IMG/VR virus record: IMGVR_UViG_3300021354_000007 | Coordinates: 1-64,000 of that record | Direction: 5' to 3' (one strand) | From: a virus | DNA: 64,000 nucleotides | Part shown: piece by piece, positions 30,668-38,646 of the stretch | How positions within the stretch are numbered: the first letter of the stretch is position 1 | Layout: the number at the start of each line of letters is the position of its first letter | Program-made: the position numbers and the translations under genes | The notes under the pieces: model-generated | Databases searched by the model: none | Seen by the model: only the letters and a program-made list of their open reading frames with translations | Told to the model about the DNA's origin: nothing

Positions 30668-30811
30668 ATGAAAGATTATACATTATTTGGTTTTATTGGA
30701 TTGTTTATTAGTATTGTTGTATTTTGTATTATTATCGAGTCTACCGTCTTTATAGAGATAAATGATGTCTTTAAAGGAAAGGTATCTCAAATTGTATTAT
30801 TGAGTGAGTAA
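30668..30811 (+). CDS. Small single-span membrane protein, 47 aa
   Basis: Hydrophobic residues 6-28, then a mixed tail. AGGAG 9-13 bases upstream of the ATG. Not recognised. Confidence 0.5.
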   Translation: MKDYTLFGFIGLFISIVVFCIIIESTVFIEINDVFKGKVSQIVLLSE

Positions 30812-30812
30812 G

Positions 30813-31016
30813 ATGAGAAACTTTGTTGTTATTATACCTTTAATATTATTGATAGGTATAATATATGGTGCAAAAGGTGTACCAAAGGTATCCAAAGAAC
30901 CAGAAGTGCTAACGGTACAAGGTGAATGCACAATATACAAGATGTATGATAAAGGGAACAGGATTTATTTCAGTAAGTGTTTAGATGGCACTGAAATGCC
31001 TATATCTAACAAATAG
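30813..31016 (+). CDS. Small exported or anchored protein, 67 aa
   Basis: N-terminal hydrophobic segment (residues 3-19) that could be a signal or anchor, then a soluble part with two Cys (GECTIYK and SKCLDG), compatible with a periplasmic disulfide. Upstream GTG (30804) is a possible alternative start. Not recognised. Confidence 0.52.
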   Translation: MRNFVVIIPLILLIGIIYGAKGVPKVSKEPEVLTVQGECTIYKMYDKGNRIYFSKCLDGTEMPISNK

Positions 31017-31026
31017 TGAGAACGGT

Positions 31027-31185
31027 ATGGAAGAAATTAAAACATTATTATTGTTATCTTCAACTCTAATATTATGGACAGAAATGGTGTACCATAGAAT
31101 ATGGAAGTATATGATCCATGAGTATAGGGTATTATTTATTAAGTACCCGAGGTTAATGACATATATTGTCGAATTATTTAATTAA
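31027..31185 (+). CDS. Small membrane-associated protein, 52 aa
   Basis: Hydrophobic N-terminal segment (IKTLLLLSSTLILW), then an aromatic, basic tail. The ATG at 31027 fits the short gap from the preceding gene; GAACGG is a weak Shine-Dalgarno. Confidence 0.48.
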   Translation: MEEIKTLLLLSSTLILWTEMVYHRIWKYMIHEYRVLFIKYPRLMTYIVELFN

Positions 31186-31199
31186 ATTATGGGGTTGGA

Positions 31200-31460
31200 A
31201 TGAATGATATTTATGAAGAGATAGTACTTGCAGTAACAGAATATAAGTTCGATTTACTCAAAGATTATAAAAAGTCTTTGAGTAAAGAGATAGAATCTAT
31301 GGATATTTTTTTTGAAGAATTCCTCACAAATAAACAATTAGACCGAAGGAAAACCACCGTTACAAACTGGGCAACGTATAGAGAAAAGACCGAAGAATAT
31401 TCTGTTATTGTGGAAAATTTAAAGTTGGTAGATTATTATCTGGAGAAATATAATGTTTGA
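31200..31460 (+). CDS. Hypothetical helical protein, 86 aa
   Basis: Long charged helices (KKSLSKEIESMDIFFEEFL and EYSVIVENLKLVDYYLEKY). It overlaps the gp33-like gene by 8 bases, so it is co-expressed with the late-transcription and helicase-loader genes, but no function is recognised. Confidence 0.6.
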   Translation: MNDIYEEIVLAVTEYKFDLLKDYKKSLSKEIESMDIFFEEFLTNKQLDRRKTTVTNWATYREKTEEYSVIVENLKLVDYYLEKYNV

Positions 31461-31668
31461 ATCACCAAATGAGTTTTCATTTTACATAGAATCCACTGCA
31501 ACTAAGAACAATATCAGTGTTGTCGATGTTATTATTGAATATTGCAAAGATAATTATATCGAACCAGAAGAAGTATCAAAGTTGATAAACAAATCATTGA
31601 AAGATAAGATTGAAATAAATTTCATCGATATGAACTTCTTACCTAAAAGTGCTTGTTTAGACGTATAA
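31453..31668 (+). CDS. 33: gp33-like late-transcription co-activator
   Basis: 71 residues. T4 gp33 (112 aa) links RNA polymerase to the sliding clamp at late promoters. The match covers its conserved part: FSFYIESTATKNNISVVDVIIEYCKDNYIEPEEVSKLI, then LKDKI and a C-terminal hydrophobic LDV that would touch the clamp. The N-terminal arm is shorter than in T4. Position before gp59 and gp32 matches T4 gene order (33-59-32). TAATG overlap with gene 59. Confidence 0.82.
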   Translation: MFESPNEFSFYIESTATKNNISVVDVIIEYCKDNYIEPEEVSKLINKSLKDKIEINFIDMNFLPKSACLDV

Positions 31669-32282
31669 TGGACGGGTTCACTGCATATAGATATTATCTT
31701 GCTGTTAAGTTGCATTTTACACGTGACTCTTATGACATATTCGAAAAACGTGGTGCAGTAAAATATTCCAGAGAACAATTCAATAAAAGAAATGATAAGG
31801 GTATTTTCGAAAAGGTAGCAAGGAAATATACAAAAGATAGTGATTTGATACAATACTACGTATCCAATATTGTATATGGGAATGATTCCCCTGTATATGA
31901 AATAGAAGAGTCTGAAAGATATTATCTTAACTGGATTAAAAGGAAAGAATCTATTACGCATACATTTAATAACGATTTGAGTGTTATAATAAACGATGCA
32001 TATAAAAATAAATTAGAAAAAGATTCTATATTGGGCTTTACTTTTAACCAACAACCAAGTATACTAACTCTGTTCCTTGGAAAACGTATCTCATTGGAGT
32101 CAGTATCAATTCTCAATGATTTTATCGGTCTTATAGATAAATGGGATTCATCGGGGTTTGTTATGAACTTATGGGAGTCGGAAATAAAAAGGATATATAA
32201 GTCCAAAAGATTTGTCAAATACGACAAAGAAAAGATTCGTCCTCTAGTCGATAAATTTCTTGAAGAACTAGAAGACTTATAA
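31668..32282 (+). CDS. 59: gp59-like helicase loader
   Basis: 204 residues, near the 217 of T4 gp59, which loads the gp41 helicase onto gp32-coated DNA. Shared pattern: MDGFTAYRYYLAVKLHFTRDSYD at the N-terminus, then FEKRGAVKYSREQFNKRNDK, and a C-terminal half with SILNDFIGLIDKWD. It sits between gp33 and gp32 as in T4. Start set at the ATG of a TAATG overlap. Confidence 0.85.
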   Translation: MDGFTAYRYYLAVKLHFTRDSYDIFEKRGAVKYSREQFNKRNDKGIFEKVARKYTKDSDLIQYYVSNIVYGNDSPVYEIEESERYYLNWIKRKESITHTFNNDLSVIINDAYKNKLEKDSILGFTFNQQPSILTLFLGKRISLESVSILNDFIGLIDKWDSSGFVMNLWESEIKRIYKSKRFVKYDKEKIRPLVDKFLEELEDL

Positions 32283-32283
32283 C

Positions 32284-32360
32284 CTAGTGACGTACTAGAC
32301 CAATTACGTCAATACTAAAATGATATTAAAACAATACTAAAACCATACTAAAATATAAGG
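32284..32360 (+). promoter_or_regulatory. Putative gp32 autoregulatory leader: pseudoknot plus A-rich repeats
   Basis: H-type pseudoknot: CTAGT (32284-32288) pairs with ACTAG (32294-32298); the loop GACGT (32289-32293) pairs with ACGTC (32306-32310); linker ACCAATT. It begins two bases after the gp59 stop. Then follow repeats of AATACTAAAA-type unstructured sequence up to the Shine-Dalgarno AAGG. T4 gene 32 mRNA has the same arrangement, where gp32 binds from the pseudoknot and blocks its own translation. Confidence 0.75.
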
Positions 32361-32369
32361 AAAATTAAT

Positions 32370-33278
32370 ATGTCTCTTGATATAGCAACATTGCGTAAAT
32401 CCCGTTCAACAGATTTTTCTAAAATCACTTCAGAATTAGACAAAATCGCAAATCCCCAATCTTCTTCTAGAAATGATGACCGTCTATGGAAATTAGAAGG
32501 TGATAAAGCAGGTAATGGTACTGCTACTATTCGGTTTCTACCACGTGTAGATGGTGATGAATATGAATTACCATGGGTCAAATTATTTACACATGGTTTC
32601 CAAGGTCCAACTGGTAAATGGTACATCGAGAATTCTTTAACTACTATTGGTAAAGATGATCCTGTAGGTGAATTGAATACTCAGTTATGGAACTCTGGTA
32701 CAGAAGCGAATAAAGAAATTGCACGTAAACAAAAGCGTGGTCTTTCTTATTATGCAAACATTCTTGTTATTTCGGATCCAAAACATCCTGAGAATGAAGG
32801 TAAAGTGTTTATCTTTAGATTCGGTAAAAAGATTTTCGATAAGATTATGGATAAAGCAAAACCAACTTTCGAAGACGAATTACCTGTAAACATATTCGAT
32901 TTTGATGAAGGTGCAAACTTCAAATTCAGAATGCGTAAGGTTGCTGGGTATTCTAATTATGACGAGTCCGTGTTCTCCGAACCTGTTGCAATTACAAAAG
33001 ACGATAACGAATTGTTAAGAATTATGAATAGTCGACATAATTTACAAGAATTAGTATCTCCGAGTAATTTTAAAACATATGACGAATTGAAGAAAAAACT
33101 TGATTCAGTATTATCGGGAGATTCATTTACACCAAAGACTGCTGAACAAATCGCAGAGGAGTTCGATGTCGCTCCTGCTCCGACGTTTGTGAGTAAACCT
33201 GCACCTGTGCCAGTAAGTGCTGTGGTGGATGATGACGATGATTTAGATTATTTTAAAAATCTGGCTTTAGATGACTAA
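32370..33278 (+). CDS. 32: gp32-like single-stranded DNA-binding protein
   Basis: 302 residues (T4: 301). N-terminal basic LRKSRSTDF region for cooperativity, the OB-fold core (ATIRFLPRVDGDEYELPWVKL, KWYIEN, FRFGKKIFDKIMD, FDFDEGANFKFRMRKV), and a very acidic C-terminus (VDDDDDLDYFKNLALDD) that recruits partners. The T4 zinc site (one His, three Cys) is not conserved: the protein has no Cys at all, the region reading ENSLTTIGKDDPVGELN. Likely controlled by the pseudoknot leader upstream. Confidence 0.92.
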   Translation: MSLDIATLRKSRSTDFSKITSELDKIANPQSSSRNDDRLWKLEGDKAGNGTATIRFLPRVDGDEYELPWVKLFTHGFQGPTGKWYIENSLTTIGKDDPVGELNTQLWNSGTEANKEIARKQKRGLSYYANILVISDPKHPENEGKVFIFRFGKKIFDKIMDKAKPTFEDELPVNIFDFDEGANFKFRMRKVAGYSNYDESVFSEPVAITKDDNELLRIMNSRHNLQELVSPSNFKTYDELKKKLDSVLSGDSFTPKTAEQIAEEFDVAPAPTFVSKPAPVPVSAVVDDDDDLDYFKNLALDD

Positions 33279-33284
33279 AAAGAG

Positions 33285-33308
33285 AAGGGGACTTTCGTCC
33301 CCTTTTTT
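33285..33308. terminator. Rho-independent terminator between convergent genes
   Basis: AAGGGGAC (33285-33292), loop TTTC, GTCCCCTT (33297-33304), T-run 33303-33308. The upstream A-rich side gives a matching T-rich tail on the other strand, so it may serve gene 32 and the convergent tape-measure operon. Confidence 0.9.
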
Positions 33309-33312
33309 AGTT

Positions 33313-35451
33313 TTACTGTACAGCGTATCTACTAGTAACATACCTGTTTGAAGTAGTGTCTGGGTTCCTTGTTGGTAGTTTTACTGACGTGTTTTGTACA
33401 GTTTTATTTGATGTATTTACTGTTGGTGATGATACAGAAATATTACCACCAGTGGATTTATTTTCTTTTGCTTCTACATTATCTGCAGACTGTTTATATA
33501 TCTTATCCGAAGATATAGTTTCTCTTGGTTGAGGTATCAAATAATCAACACCAGACTTTGGTTTCTCAAGTAAAGTTGGTGTAACAGTATTAGTTGGTGT
33601 AACAGTTTCATCTTTCCTTTTATCATTATCAGATGATGGTTTATATATCTTATCCGAAGATATAGTTTCTCTTGGTTGAGGTATCAAATAATCAACACCA
33701 GACTTTGGTTTCTCAAGTACAGTTGGTTTCTCAGGTACAGTTGGTGTAACAGTTTCATCTTTCTTTTCACCATTATCAAATACTGATTTATTCCACCAAG
33801 ATTTTTCTTCTTTTACAGGTTCTACTGTAGGTTTAGCATCGGTTGGTTTTGATGGTGATGCAGTATTAGTTGGTGCAACAGTTCCATCTTTCTTTTCACT
33901 ATTATCAGATGATGGTGGATGCGACCAAGATTTTTCTTCTTTTACAGGTTCTACTGTAGGTTTAGCATCGGTTGGTTTTGATGGTTTAACGTTTTCTGGT
34001 GCAGGAGCAGTTTCTTCTTTTTCAGGTGTATCAGATGATGTTTCCTTAGTAGGTGATTCAGATGGTTTAGGTACATCCAAGGGTGGAATTTTCATCGAAT
34101 CAAATGGTGCAATCTTATTCCATTTTTCTATTAAAGAATTTATACCCTCTACTATAGAAATTTGTAAATCAGTAATTATTTTCTTGATTAACTCTATTGG
34201 ATGAAATACCGCCTGAAAGAAATCCTCAATTATTTTTGAGAATGAAAACGAGTCTAACCACTTTGAAGCATCTTCAAACCCAAGTTTTTCAAGTACCCAT
34301 GAGGCAATGTCTTTAATTAAATCAAGAACACCACCAACTAACGAGTCTAAGAATCCTGTAATTGCACCTTCAATGGCGCCCATGATGCCACCTTTATCAT
34401 AACCATCTAATGCACCTTTTACAGTATCCCAAACAGTCATGATGACCAGTAATGGTGTTGCAAGTGTTCCTACAATTTTAGATATAAACTTAACTGCCTT
34501 GGCAAATTTAGAAATACCCTCAAATATAAACTTAACACCATTAGAAAGTGTTTCCAATGGTCCAGACAGTAATGATTTTATCTCTGTAAATGCTTCTTCA
34601 AATGGTTTTGCAAATTTAGTAACGGCATCCTTTAATCCATTGAATACCTTACCTAACATACCTTCACTTGAAAACATTTCTTTGATTGTATTTGATATCT
34701 GACGCAATCCGATGTTCTCAGATATAGCAGTCTTCATTAACTCTATTTCATTAGTGATTGCTGTCTTAATGGATTTAGCAATAGTTTTAAACATACCAAT
34801 GACACTTTCTACTATGGAATCAAAAAACTTACCCATTTTCTCGAATGAGGATAGGATACTTTTCTTAAGAAATTCAGGTGTGAATAACTTTACATTTTCA
34901 ACCCATGCTGTAATAACACCTATAACTGAACCAATTGCCACGGCAAGGCCTTCCAAAAGACCTGAAAGTCCAAAACCTTCTTCTTGTTTAGGTTTAACTT
35001 CTTTCTCTTTCTTTGGAATAGTATTACCTGCAATAGTTTTCAATAATGCAGTTTGTTCTGCATATGCTCTATCGCTTTCTGTCTTATCTTCTTTACTCAT
35101 AGTTAAACTATTAAGCAAAGATTGTCCTATTTTTTCAATATTGGTTAATACATCCAGTTGCTCAACTTGTAAAAGAAATGATTTCAGATCAATATCTTTT
35201 ATTTGCTCAACGTTTGTATTTGTTTTATTTGATACTTCTAATGATTTATCTTCATCTTGCTGAACCTTTCTTTCTTCAGCAAATTGACCAATCTGTATCA
35301 ATCTATCAGTTGTAGCATAGGTTGCAATATTCTTTAAAGTATCTAACTGCTCAGAATGTATTGCATTTGTTTGCTTTAAGGTATCTGCAATTGAGCTCAG
35401 ACTATCTTGTTGTTGTTTTTGTAAAATAGGCTGAATTGATTTCTTTGCCAT
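33313..35451 (-). CDS. Tail tape-measure protein (gp29-like position)
   Basis: 712 residues. Coiled-coil N-terminus (QKQQQDSLSSIADTLKQ), hydrophobic central segments (GLLEGLAVAIGSVIGVITAW, then amphipathic and membrane-like stretches around 330-400), and a Pro/Lys/Thr-rich C-terminal third built from duplicated blocks (two of PTDAKPTVEPVKEEKSW, two of SGVDYLIPQPRETISSDK). This is the pattern of myovirus tape-measure proteins. Last gene of the minus-strand late operon; AGAGG Shine-Dalgarno. Confidence 0.75.
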   Translation of the reverse strand: MAKKSIQPILQKQQQDSLSSIADTLKQTNAIHSEQLDTLKNIATYATTDRLIQIGQFAEERKVQQDEDKSLEVSNKTNTNVEQIKDIDLKSFLLQVEQLDVLTNIEKIGQSLLNSLTMSKEDKTESDRAYAEQTALLKTIAGNTIPKKEKEVKPKQEEGFGLSGLLEGLAVAIGSVIGVITAWVENVKLFTPEFLKKSILSSFEKMGKFFDSIVESVIGMFKTIAKSIKTAITNEIELMKTAISENIGLRQISNTIKEMFSSEGMLGKVFNGLKDAVTKFAKPFEEAFTEIKSLLSGPLETLSNGVKFIFEGISKFAKAVKFISKIVGTLATPLLVIMTVWDTVKGALDGYDKGGIMGAIEGAITGFLDSLVGGVLDLIKDIASWVLEKLGFEDASKWLDSFSFSKIIEDFFQAVFHPIELIKKIITDLQISIVEGINSLIEKWNKIAPFDSMKIPPLDVPKPSESPTKETSSDTPEKEETAPAPENVKPSKPTDAKPTVEPVKEEKSWSHPPSSDNSEKKDGTVAPTNTASPSKPTDAKPTVEPVKEEKSWWNKSVFDNGEKKDETVTPTVPEKPTVLEKPKSGVDYLIPQPRETISSDKIYKPSSDNDKRKDETVTPTNTVTPTLLEKPKSGVDYLIPQPRETISSDKIYKQSADNVEAKENKSTGGNISVSSPTVNTSNKTVQNTSVKLPTRNPDTTSNRYVTSRYAVQ
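33492..33719 (-). repeat. 81-bp exact direct repeat in the tape-measure gene
   Basis: 33492-33572 equals 33639-33719. In frame it duplicates the block SGVDYLIPQPRETISSDK. Being exact, it is recent or maintained by recombination. Confidence 0.88.
33795..33985 (-). repeat. 62-bp exact direct repeat in the tape-measure gene
   Basis: 33795-33856 equals 33924-33985, duplicating PTDAKPTVEPVKEEKSW. The two repeat pairs together form most of the low-complexity C-terminal tail. Confidence 0.88.
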
Positions 35452-35516
35452 TATTGTTTATTTTGTAACCTCTATTTTGATAATTGACACGAAAATAATA
35501 TAATCTGCTCAAGCCA

Positions 35517-35702
35517 TCAAACATTTTTTGATTGGAGACGTTGTTTTTCTTCTTCCAAAAAATTTACCAACATTGTAACATATATTTCTTTCTCAAATGG
35601 TATTAAGTTTTCAACCTCAGTCAACGACCACTTATGATATTGCATCAACGCAAAATTCATTTTATAGTAATTCGCAAGTGATTCATTGCTAAGGCATATT
35701 AA
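35517..35702 (-). CDS. Candidate -1 frameshift extension of the gp26-like protein
   Basis: A -1 slip on T8 (35708-35701) moves translation into this frame with no intervening stop: 61 residues, reading ICLSNESLANYYKMNFALMQYH, then KWSLTEVENLIPFEKEIYVTML and a charged end. The full product would be 298 residues. An internal ATG at 35660 would give only 47 residues and has no Shine-Dalgarno. The sequence looks like the C-terminal part of T4-like hub-assembly proteins. Confidence 0.65.
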   Translation of the reverse strand, partial: LICLSNESLANYYKMNFALMQYHKWSLTEVENLIPFEKEIYVTMLVNFLEEEKQRLQSKNV

Positions 35703-36412
35703 AAAAAAGCAGCTAACCCATTTAGTTCTACATGATTATCTGCACTGCATATTGGGCAGGTGTAATCAACTATTTGAGTAAGTTTAGGCATAGTTTCAAA
35801 GAATAATTTGATCTTTGAAAATTGCTCTGAGTTCAAATCATTTAGGAACTCTTCAAGTTCTTTCTTTGGTGTTTCTTTTGCATGATATACAGATGAAGAA
35901 TCGTAAATATAATCGATACAATCAATAACAATATTGAAAATTGTATCAAACTCATTGGTTTTTATATTCTCCAACTTTTTAATTATATTGATTGTTGGGT
36001 ATTTCAACACAATACCAACATCATCAAATAATTCTATCTTAGTTGTATGTTCGGGTTTCTTTTCGACTTGGAGATTAGTTAAATCAAACTTTATATTAAT
36101 CTTTGCATTTTCATCATCACAATGCGTACATTTAAAAGTTAACTCTACTTCTTCGCCAACTGACTTTGATCTAATTTGAGTAAAGATATATTCTAGGTCA
36201 AAGATTGCCAATGTTGTTACATCAATCTTATCGAGAATACAACCTTTAAGAACTTCCTGTAAGGTATTCACCATTACAGCAGAATCTTCACTTTGTTGCG
36301 CCAATAATAATGACTTCTCTTCTTTTACAAGAAATGGTCTATACTTAACTGACTTATTGGTAGATGGTATAGTTAAATTATATATTGGGGTACTGTTCTT
36401 TGGTAATGCCAT
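35699..36412 (-). CDS. 26: gp26/gp51-like baseplate hub assembly protein
   Basis: 237 residues. Begins PIYNLTIPSTNKSVKYRPFLVKEEKSLLLA, typical of the T4_baseplate family, in which gp26 and gp51 help assemble the hub. It has two CxxC pairs (FKCTHC near residue 95 and YTCPIC near residue 222) that could hold zinc. The reading frame stops right after a T8 run (GCT TTT TTT TAA), a classical slippery site with the continuing frame at 35517-35702. It overlaps neither neighbour; the gap to gp16 is one base. Confidence 0.82.
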   Translation of the reverse strand: MALPKNSTPIYNLTIPSTNKSVKYRPFLVKEEKSLLLAQQSEDSAVMVNTLQEVLKGCILDKIDVTTLAIFDLEYIFTQIRSKSVGEEVELTFKCTHCDDENAKINIKFDLTNLQVEKKPEHTTKIELFDDVGIVLKYPTINIIKKLENIKTNEFDTIFNIVIDCIDYIYDSSSVYHAKETPKKELEEFLNDLNSEQFSKIKLFFETMPKLTQIVDYTCPICSADNHVELNGLAAFF

Positions 36413-36413
36413 T

Positions 36414-36836
36414 TTATTTCTCTCCTTTGCTCATATCAGATATCAATTTGTTTAATTCTGTAGTAGAACCGACGAATATTGCATTGTTGGTTACACTTGC
36501 TGCTTGTTCTGTTTTAGGTGTGACTGGATTCAACCTTTGTTTCTGACTGTGTAAATGTAGTAACTGTTGATTCATGTCTGCTAATTGCTTTAATATATTT
36601 CCAACTACTTCATAACTTCTTGGATTCTCAGATTGCTTGGCGACTTCTATCATATCAAGTAGAGCATCTTTACCTGTTTCTATCAAGTCATATAAATTAT
36701 CCCTTGCATGTTCAAAGTCGTTATCCACTACCTTATTTGGAGAATCAATTACAATATCAGGTTTCTTTTTAACAATTTCCTTATATTCGCTTGGTTCCAA
36801 ATCGAATATCTTATTCATATTATCATCAATATTCAC
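36414..36836 (-). CDS. 16: gp16-like small terminase subunit
   Basis: 140 residues. HARDNLYDLIETGKDALLDMIEVAKQSENPRSYEVVGNILKQLADMNQQL is the helical core of T4-like small terminases, and the C-terminal NNAIFVGSTTELNKL the conserved tail. It stimulates packaging by the large subunit gp17, which is not in the window. Its position inside the tail-hub operon differs from T4, where 16 and 17 are adjacent. Confidence 0.82.
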   Translation of the reverse strand: MNIDDNMNKIFDLEPSEYKEIVKKKPDIVIDSPNKVVDNDFEHARDNLYDLIETGKDALLDMIEVAKQSENPRSYEVVGNILKQLADMNQQLLHLHSQKQRLNPVTPKTEQAASVTNNAIFVGSTTELNKLISDMSKGEK

Positions 36837-36837
36837 T

Positions 36838-37494
36838 TTATAATCCTATTAGTTTATTTTTAAGCATATTAACACCATAATTTTCGACCGATCCTATATC
36901 GTTGGATGCAATACCATTAAATACTCCAAGTGTTTCTGGTTTAGCACCAAATGCATTTGTACCTATTAATTGGGAATCCCCTTCATTATCTAAAGTAACA
37001 GGTTCCCAATACTTATACGCAAATGTAACTGATAACTTCATTATTATATCTTTTGAACCATAGTCTAATTGAATAGCACTTACTGTCTTTGGATAACACT
37101 CACGTAACATAATTGAATACCGTCCAATACCTTCAAGGTCTTCTACAATTACCTGAATTGATGATGTATATTCATTGTAATACCTGAATGTTTTGTCATT
37201 GGGGTTCTGGATAAACCATAACCAGTTATCAAAGAACTTTTTAATATTCATTCCATTATCAACATAGAATGACATTGTTAAATTATCGAACATCCTTGTG
37301 TAAGGTGCTTCGCGTGATTCACCCCAAGTCATATTTGCACTAGTGCCGACATTTAATCCTGGAAGTTGAACTTGGTCACAATACAATCCAAGTAGATGAC
37401 CATTTGTCGAATCTGGTATAATCACAGTGTATCGAGCGGTTTGCATTAAACCACCTGATTTTATCTTCCCTATAAATTGGTCTAGAGTTGCCAT
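36838..37494 (-). CDS. 54: gp54/gp19-like tail-tube initiator protein
   Basis: 218 residues. The fold of tail-tube proteins is suggested by TARYTVIIPD, LPGLNVGTSANMTWGESREAPYTRMFDNLTMSFYVDNG, FFDNWLWFIQN and a C-terminal LSVTFAYKYWEP. Between gp48 (plus strand) and the hub genes, gp54 (tube initiator) is more likely than the tube gp19 itself. Start set at the ATG sharing a base with the upstream stop (TAATG). Confidence 0.72.
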   Translation of the reverse strand: MATLDQFIGKIKSGGLMQTARYTVIIPDSTNGHLLGLYCDQVQLPGLNVGTSANMTWGESREAPYTRMFDNLTMSFYVDNGMNIKKFFDNWLWFIQNPNDKTFRYYNEYTSSIQVIVEDLEGIGRYSIMLRECYPKTVSAIQLDYGSKDIIMKLSVTFAYKYWEPVTLDNEGDSQLIGTNAFGAKPETLGVFNGIASNDIGSVENYGVNMLKNKLIGL

Positions 37495-38114
37495 TAATAA
37501 CCTGCCTTTTTGACTGAATCTTTCCAAACTGTGGTTTTATTAGCACCGATAAATTGCTCGGGTAAAAACATGGCGGTGGCCCAGTCTTTACGTTCTATTT
37601 CCCTGAACTGAGATACAACATGACTTGTTAAATATCTATGTACGCAAGGTTGAAGTAATTTTAATTTAGACGAACTTTGGATAAGATCCCATGATAATTG
37701 CATTTTAGTTCTCTGCGTTCCTTTAGACCCATCTATTTCCATTAATTTATCTAACATACGAATTCTAAACGCATAGGGTATATAGTGCATATTCAACCCA
37801 ATAAATCCATTGGGTAATGCTTTAAACGGAAACACCATTGGGTACATATCCCAGTATGGTAGAGTGTCTTTATGTTTAGCATCGTAAATATACATATACA
37901 ACTTTCCAGGAGTTATTTTCGATGGATGTTTATATCCTTGCTCTTTCAACACGCGATTGTAAGTAAACCCTTCACTCTTAAGTAAAGTAGCTTGTTGAGC
38001 AAACCACGAATATGAATTTTTATTGGCCGCTGCTAGGTTATACTTGTGTCGATTGAAGACATAGTGCATCGATGCTTCGTTCTTTGCAATAACAAGTTGT
38101 TCAGGAGTTGCCAT
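37494..38114 (-). CDS. T4-like virion-assembly protein, unassigned
   Basis: 206 residues. A helical start (IAKNEASMHYVFNRHKYN) is followed by a conserved-looking core, PGKLYMYIYDAKHKDTLPYWDMYPMVFPFKALPNGFIGLNMHYIP, a pattern I associate with T4-like structural or DNA-end proteins (possibly gp2), without certainty. Between gp4 and gp54 in a late operon. A head-completion role is a guess. Confidence 0.55.
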   Translation of the reverse strand: MATPEQLVIAKNEASMHYVFNRHKYNLAAANKNSYSWFAQQATLLKSEGFTYNRVLKEQGYKHPSKITPGKLYMYIYDAKHKDTLPYWDMYPMVFPFKALPNGFIGLNMHYIPYAFRIRMLDKLMEIDGSKGTQRTKMQLSWDLIQSSSKLKLLQPCVHRYLTSHVVSQFREIERKDWATAMFLPEQFIGANKTTVWKDSVKKAGY

Positions 38115-38140
38115 TGATATCTCTATTGGATTATAATATA

Positions 38141-38602
38141 CTATTTATTGCTTGGTTTAGAAAGTCCAAGATGGTCTTCTGTAAAAACATAAAATTCCCA
38201 ACCACGATCTTTTGCATACCGAGTAGCTGCTTCCCATTTGGATTGGTTTTTTATATATGTCATAGATTCATTCAAATATCGTTTTGTCTGCTTTCCAGAA
38301 TATTTTGGTGGCAGAGTTTGTACCTTTGGTTTAATTTCTATCAAGTATGTTTTGACTTGACCCAATTTATTTTTTATTTGGACTCGAAAATCCATGTAGT
38401 ACTTGTGGATTTTATTGTCGGTACCACACCTGTATGGTATAATAGTTTCTTCACTGGAATAACTGACAACACCTGGACTATTATCGCACCAGTTTAAAAA
38501 TCGAATTTCCCATGAAGACCGAGCAACAATATTAGTCACATCACCAGTGTATTTCTCTGGATGTAGAGGTGTCCATTTCCTTGGTTCGGGATACTTTGCC
38601 AT
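38141..38602 (-). CDS. 4: gp4-like head-completion protein
   Basis: 153 residues (T4 gp4: 150). Strong match in order: WTPLHPEKYTGDVTNIVARSSWEIRFLNWCD, SEETIIPYRCG, KYYMDFRV, LIEIKPKVQTLPP, KWEAATRYAKDRGWEFYVFTED. The fold resembles PD-(D/E)XK (TnsA-like) nucleases: D in YMDF and E-x-K in IEIKPK. It finishes filled heads before tail joining. I use the internal ATG at 38602; the longer in-frame start reads through promoter sequence. Confidence 0.88.
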   Translation of the reverse strand: MAKYPEPRKWTPLHPEKYTGDVTNIVARSSWEIRFLNWCDNSPGVVSYSSEETIIPYRCGTDNKIHKYYMDFRVQIKNKLGQVKTYLIEIKPKVQTLPPKYSGKQTKRYLNESMTYIKNQSKWEAATRYAKDRGWEFYVFTEDHLGLSKPSNK

Positions 38603-38607
38603 TTTTA

Positions 38608-38615
38608 TATAAATA
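38608..38615 (+). promoter_or_regulatory. T4-type late promoter (plus)
   Basis: TATAAATA 31 bases before gp48. Its partner for the opposite operon lies 12 bases further right, so the two late operons start from one 28-base region. Confidence 0.7.
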
Positions 38616-38627
38616 AAGGAAATAGAA

Positions 38628-38635
38628 TATTTATA
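38628..38635 (-). promoter_or_regulatory. T4-type late promoter (minus)
   Basis: TATAAATA on the minus strand, 25 bases before the gp4 start. It is the only octamer seen in front of the minus-strand operon that runs to 33313. Confidence 0.7.
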
Positions 38636-38646
38636 AGGAATTATCA

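Noticed and set aside
34439-35263. Two plus-strand open frames within the tape-measure gene
   Set aside because: They are antisense to a strongly coding gene, with no Shine-Dalgarno or recognisable domains.
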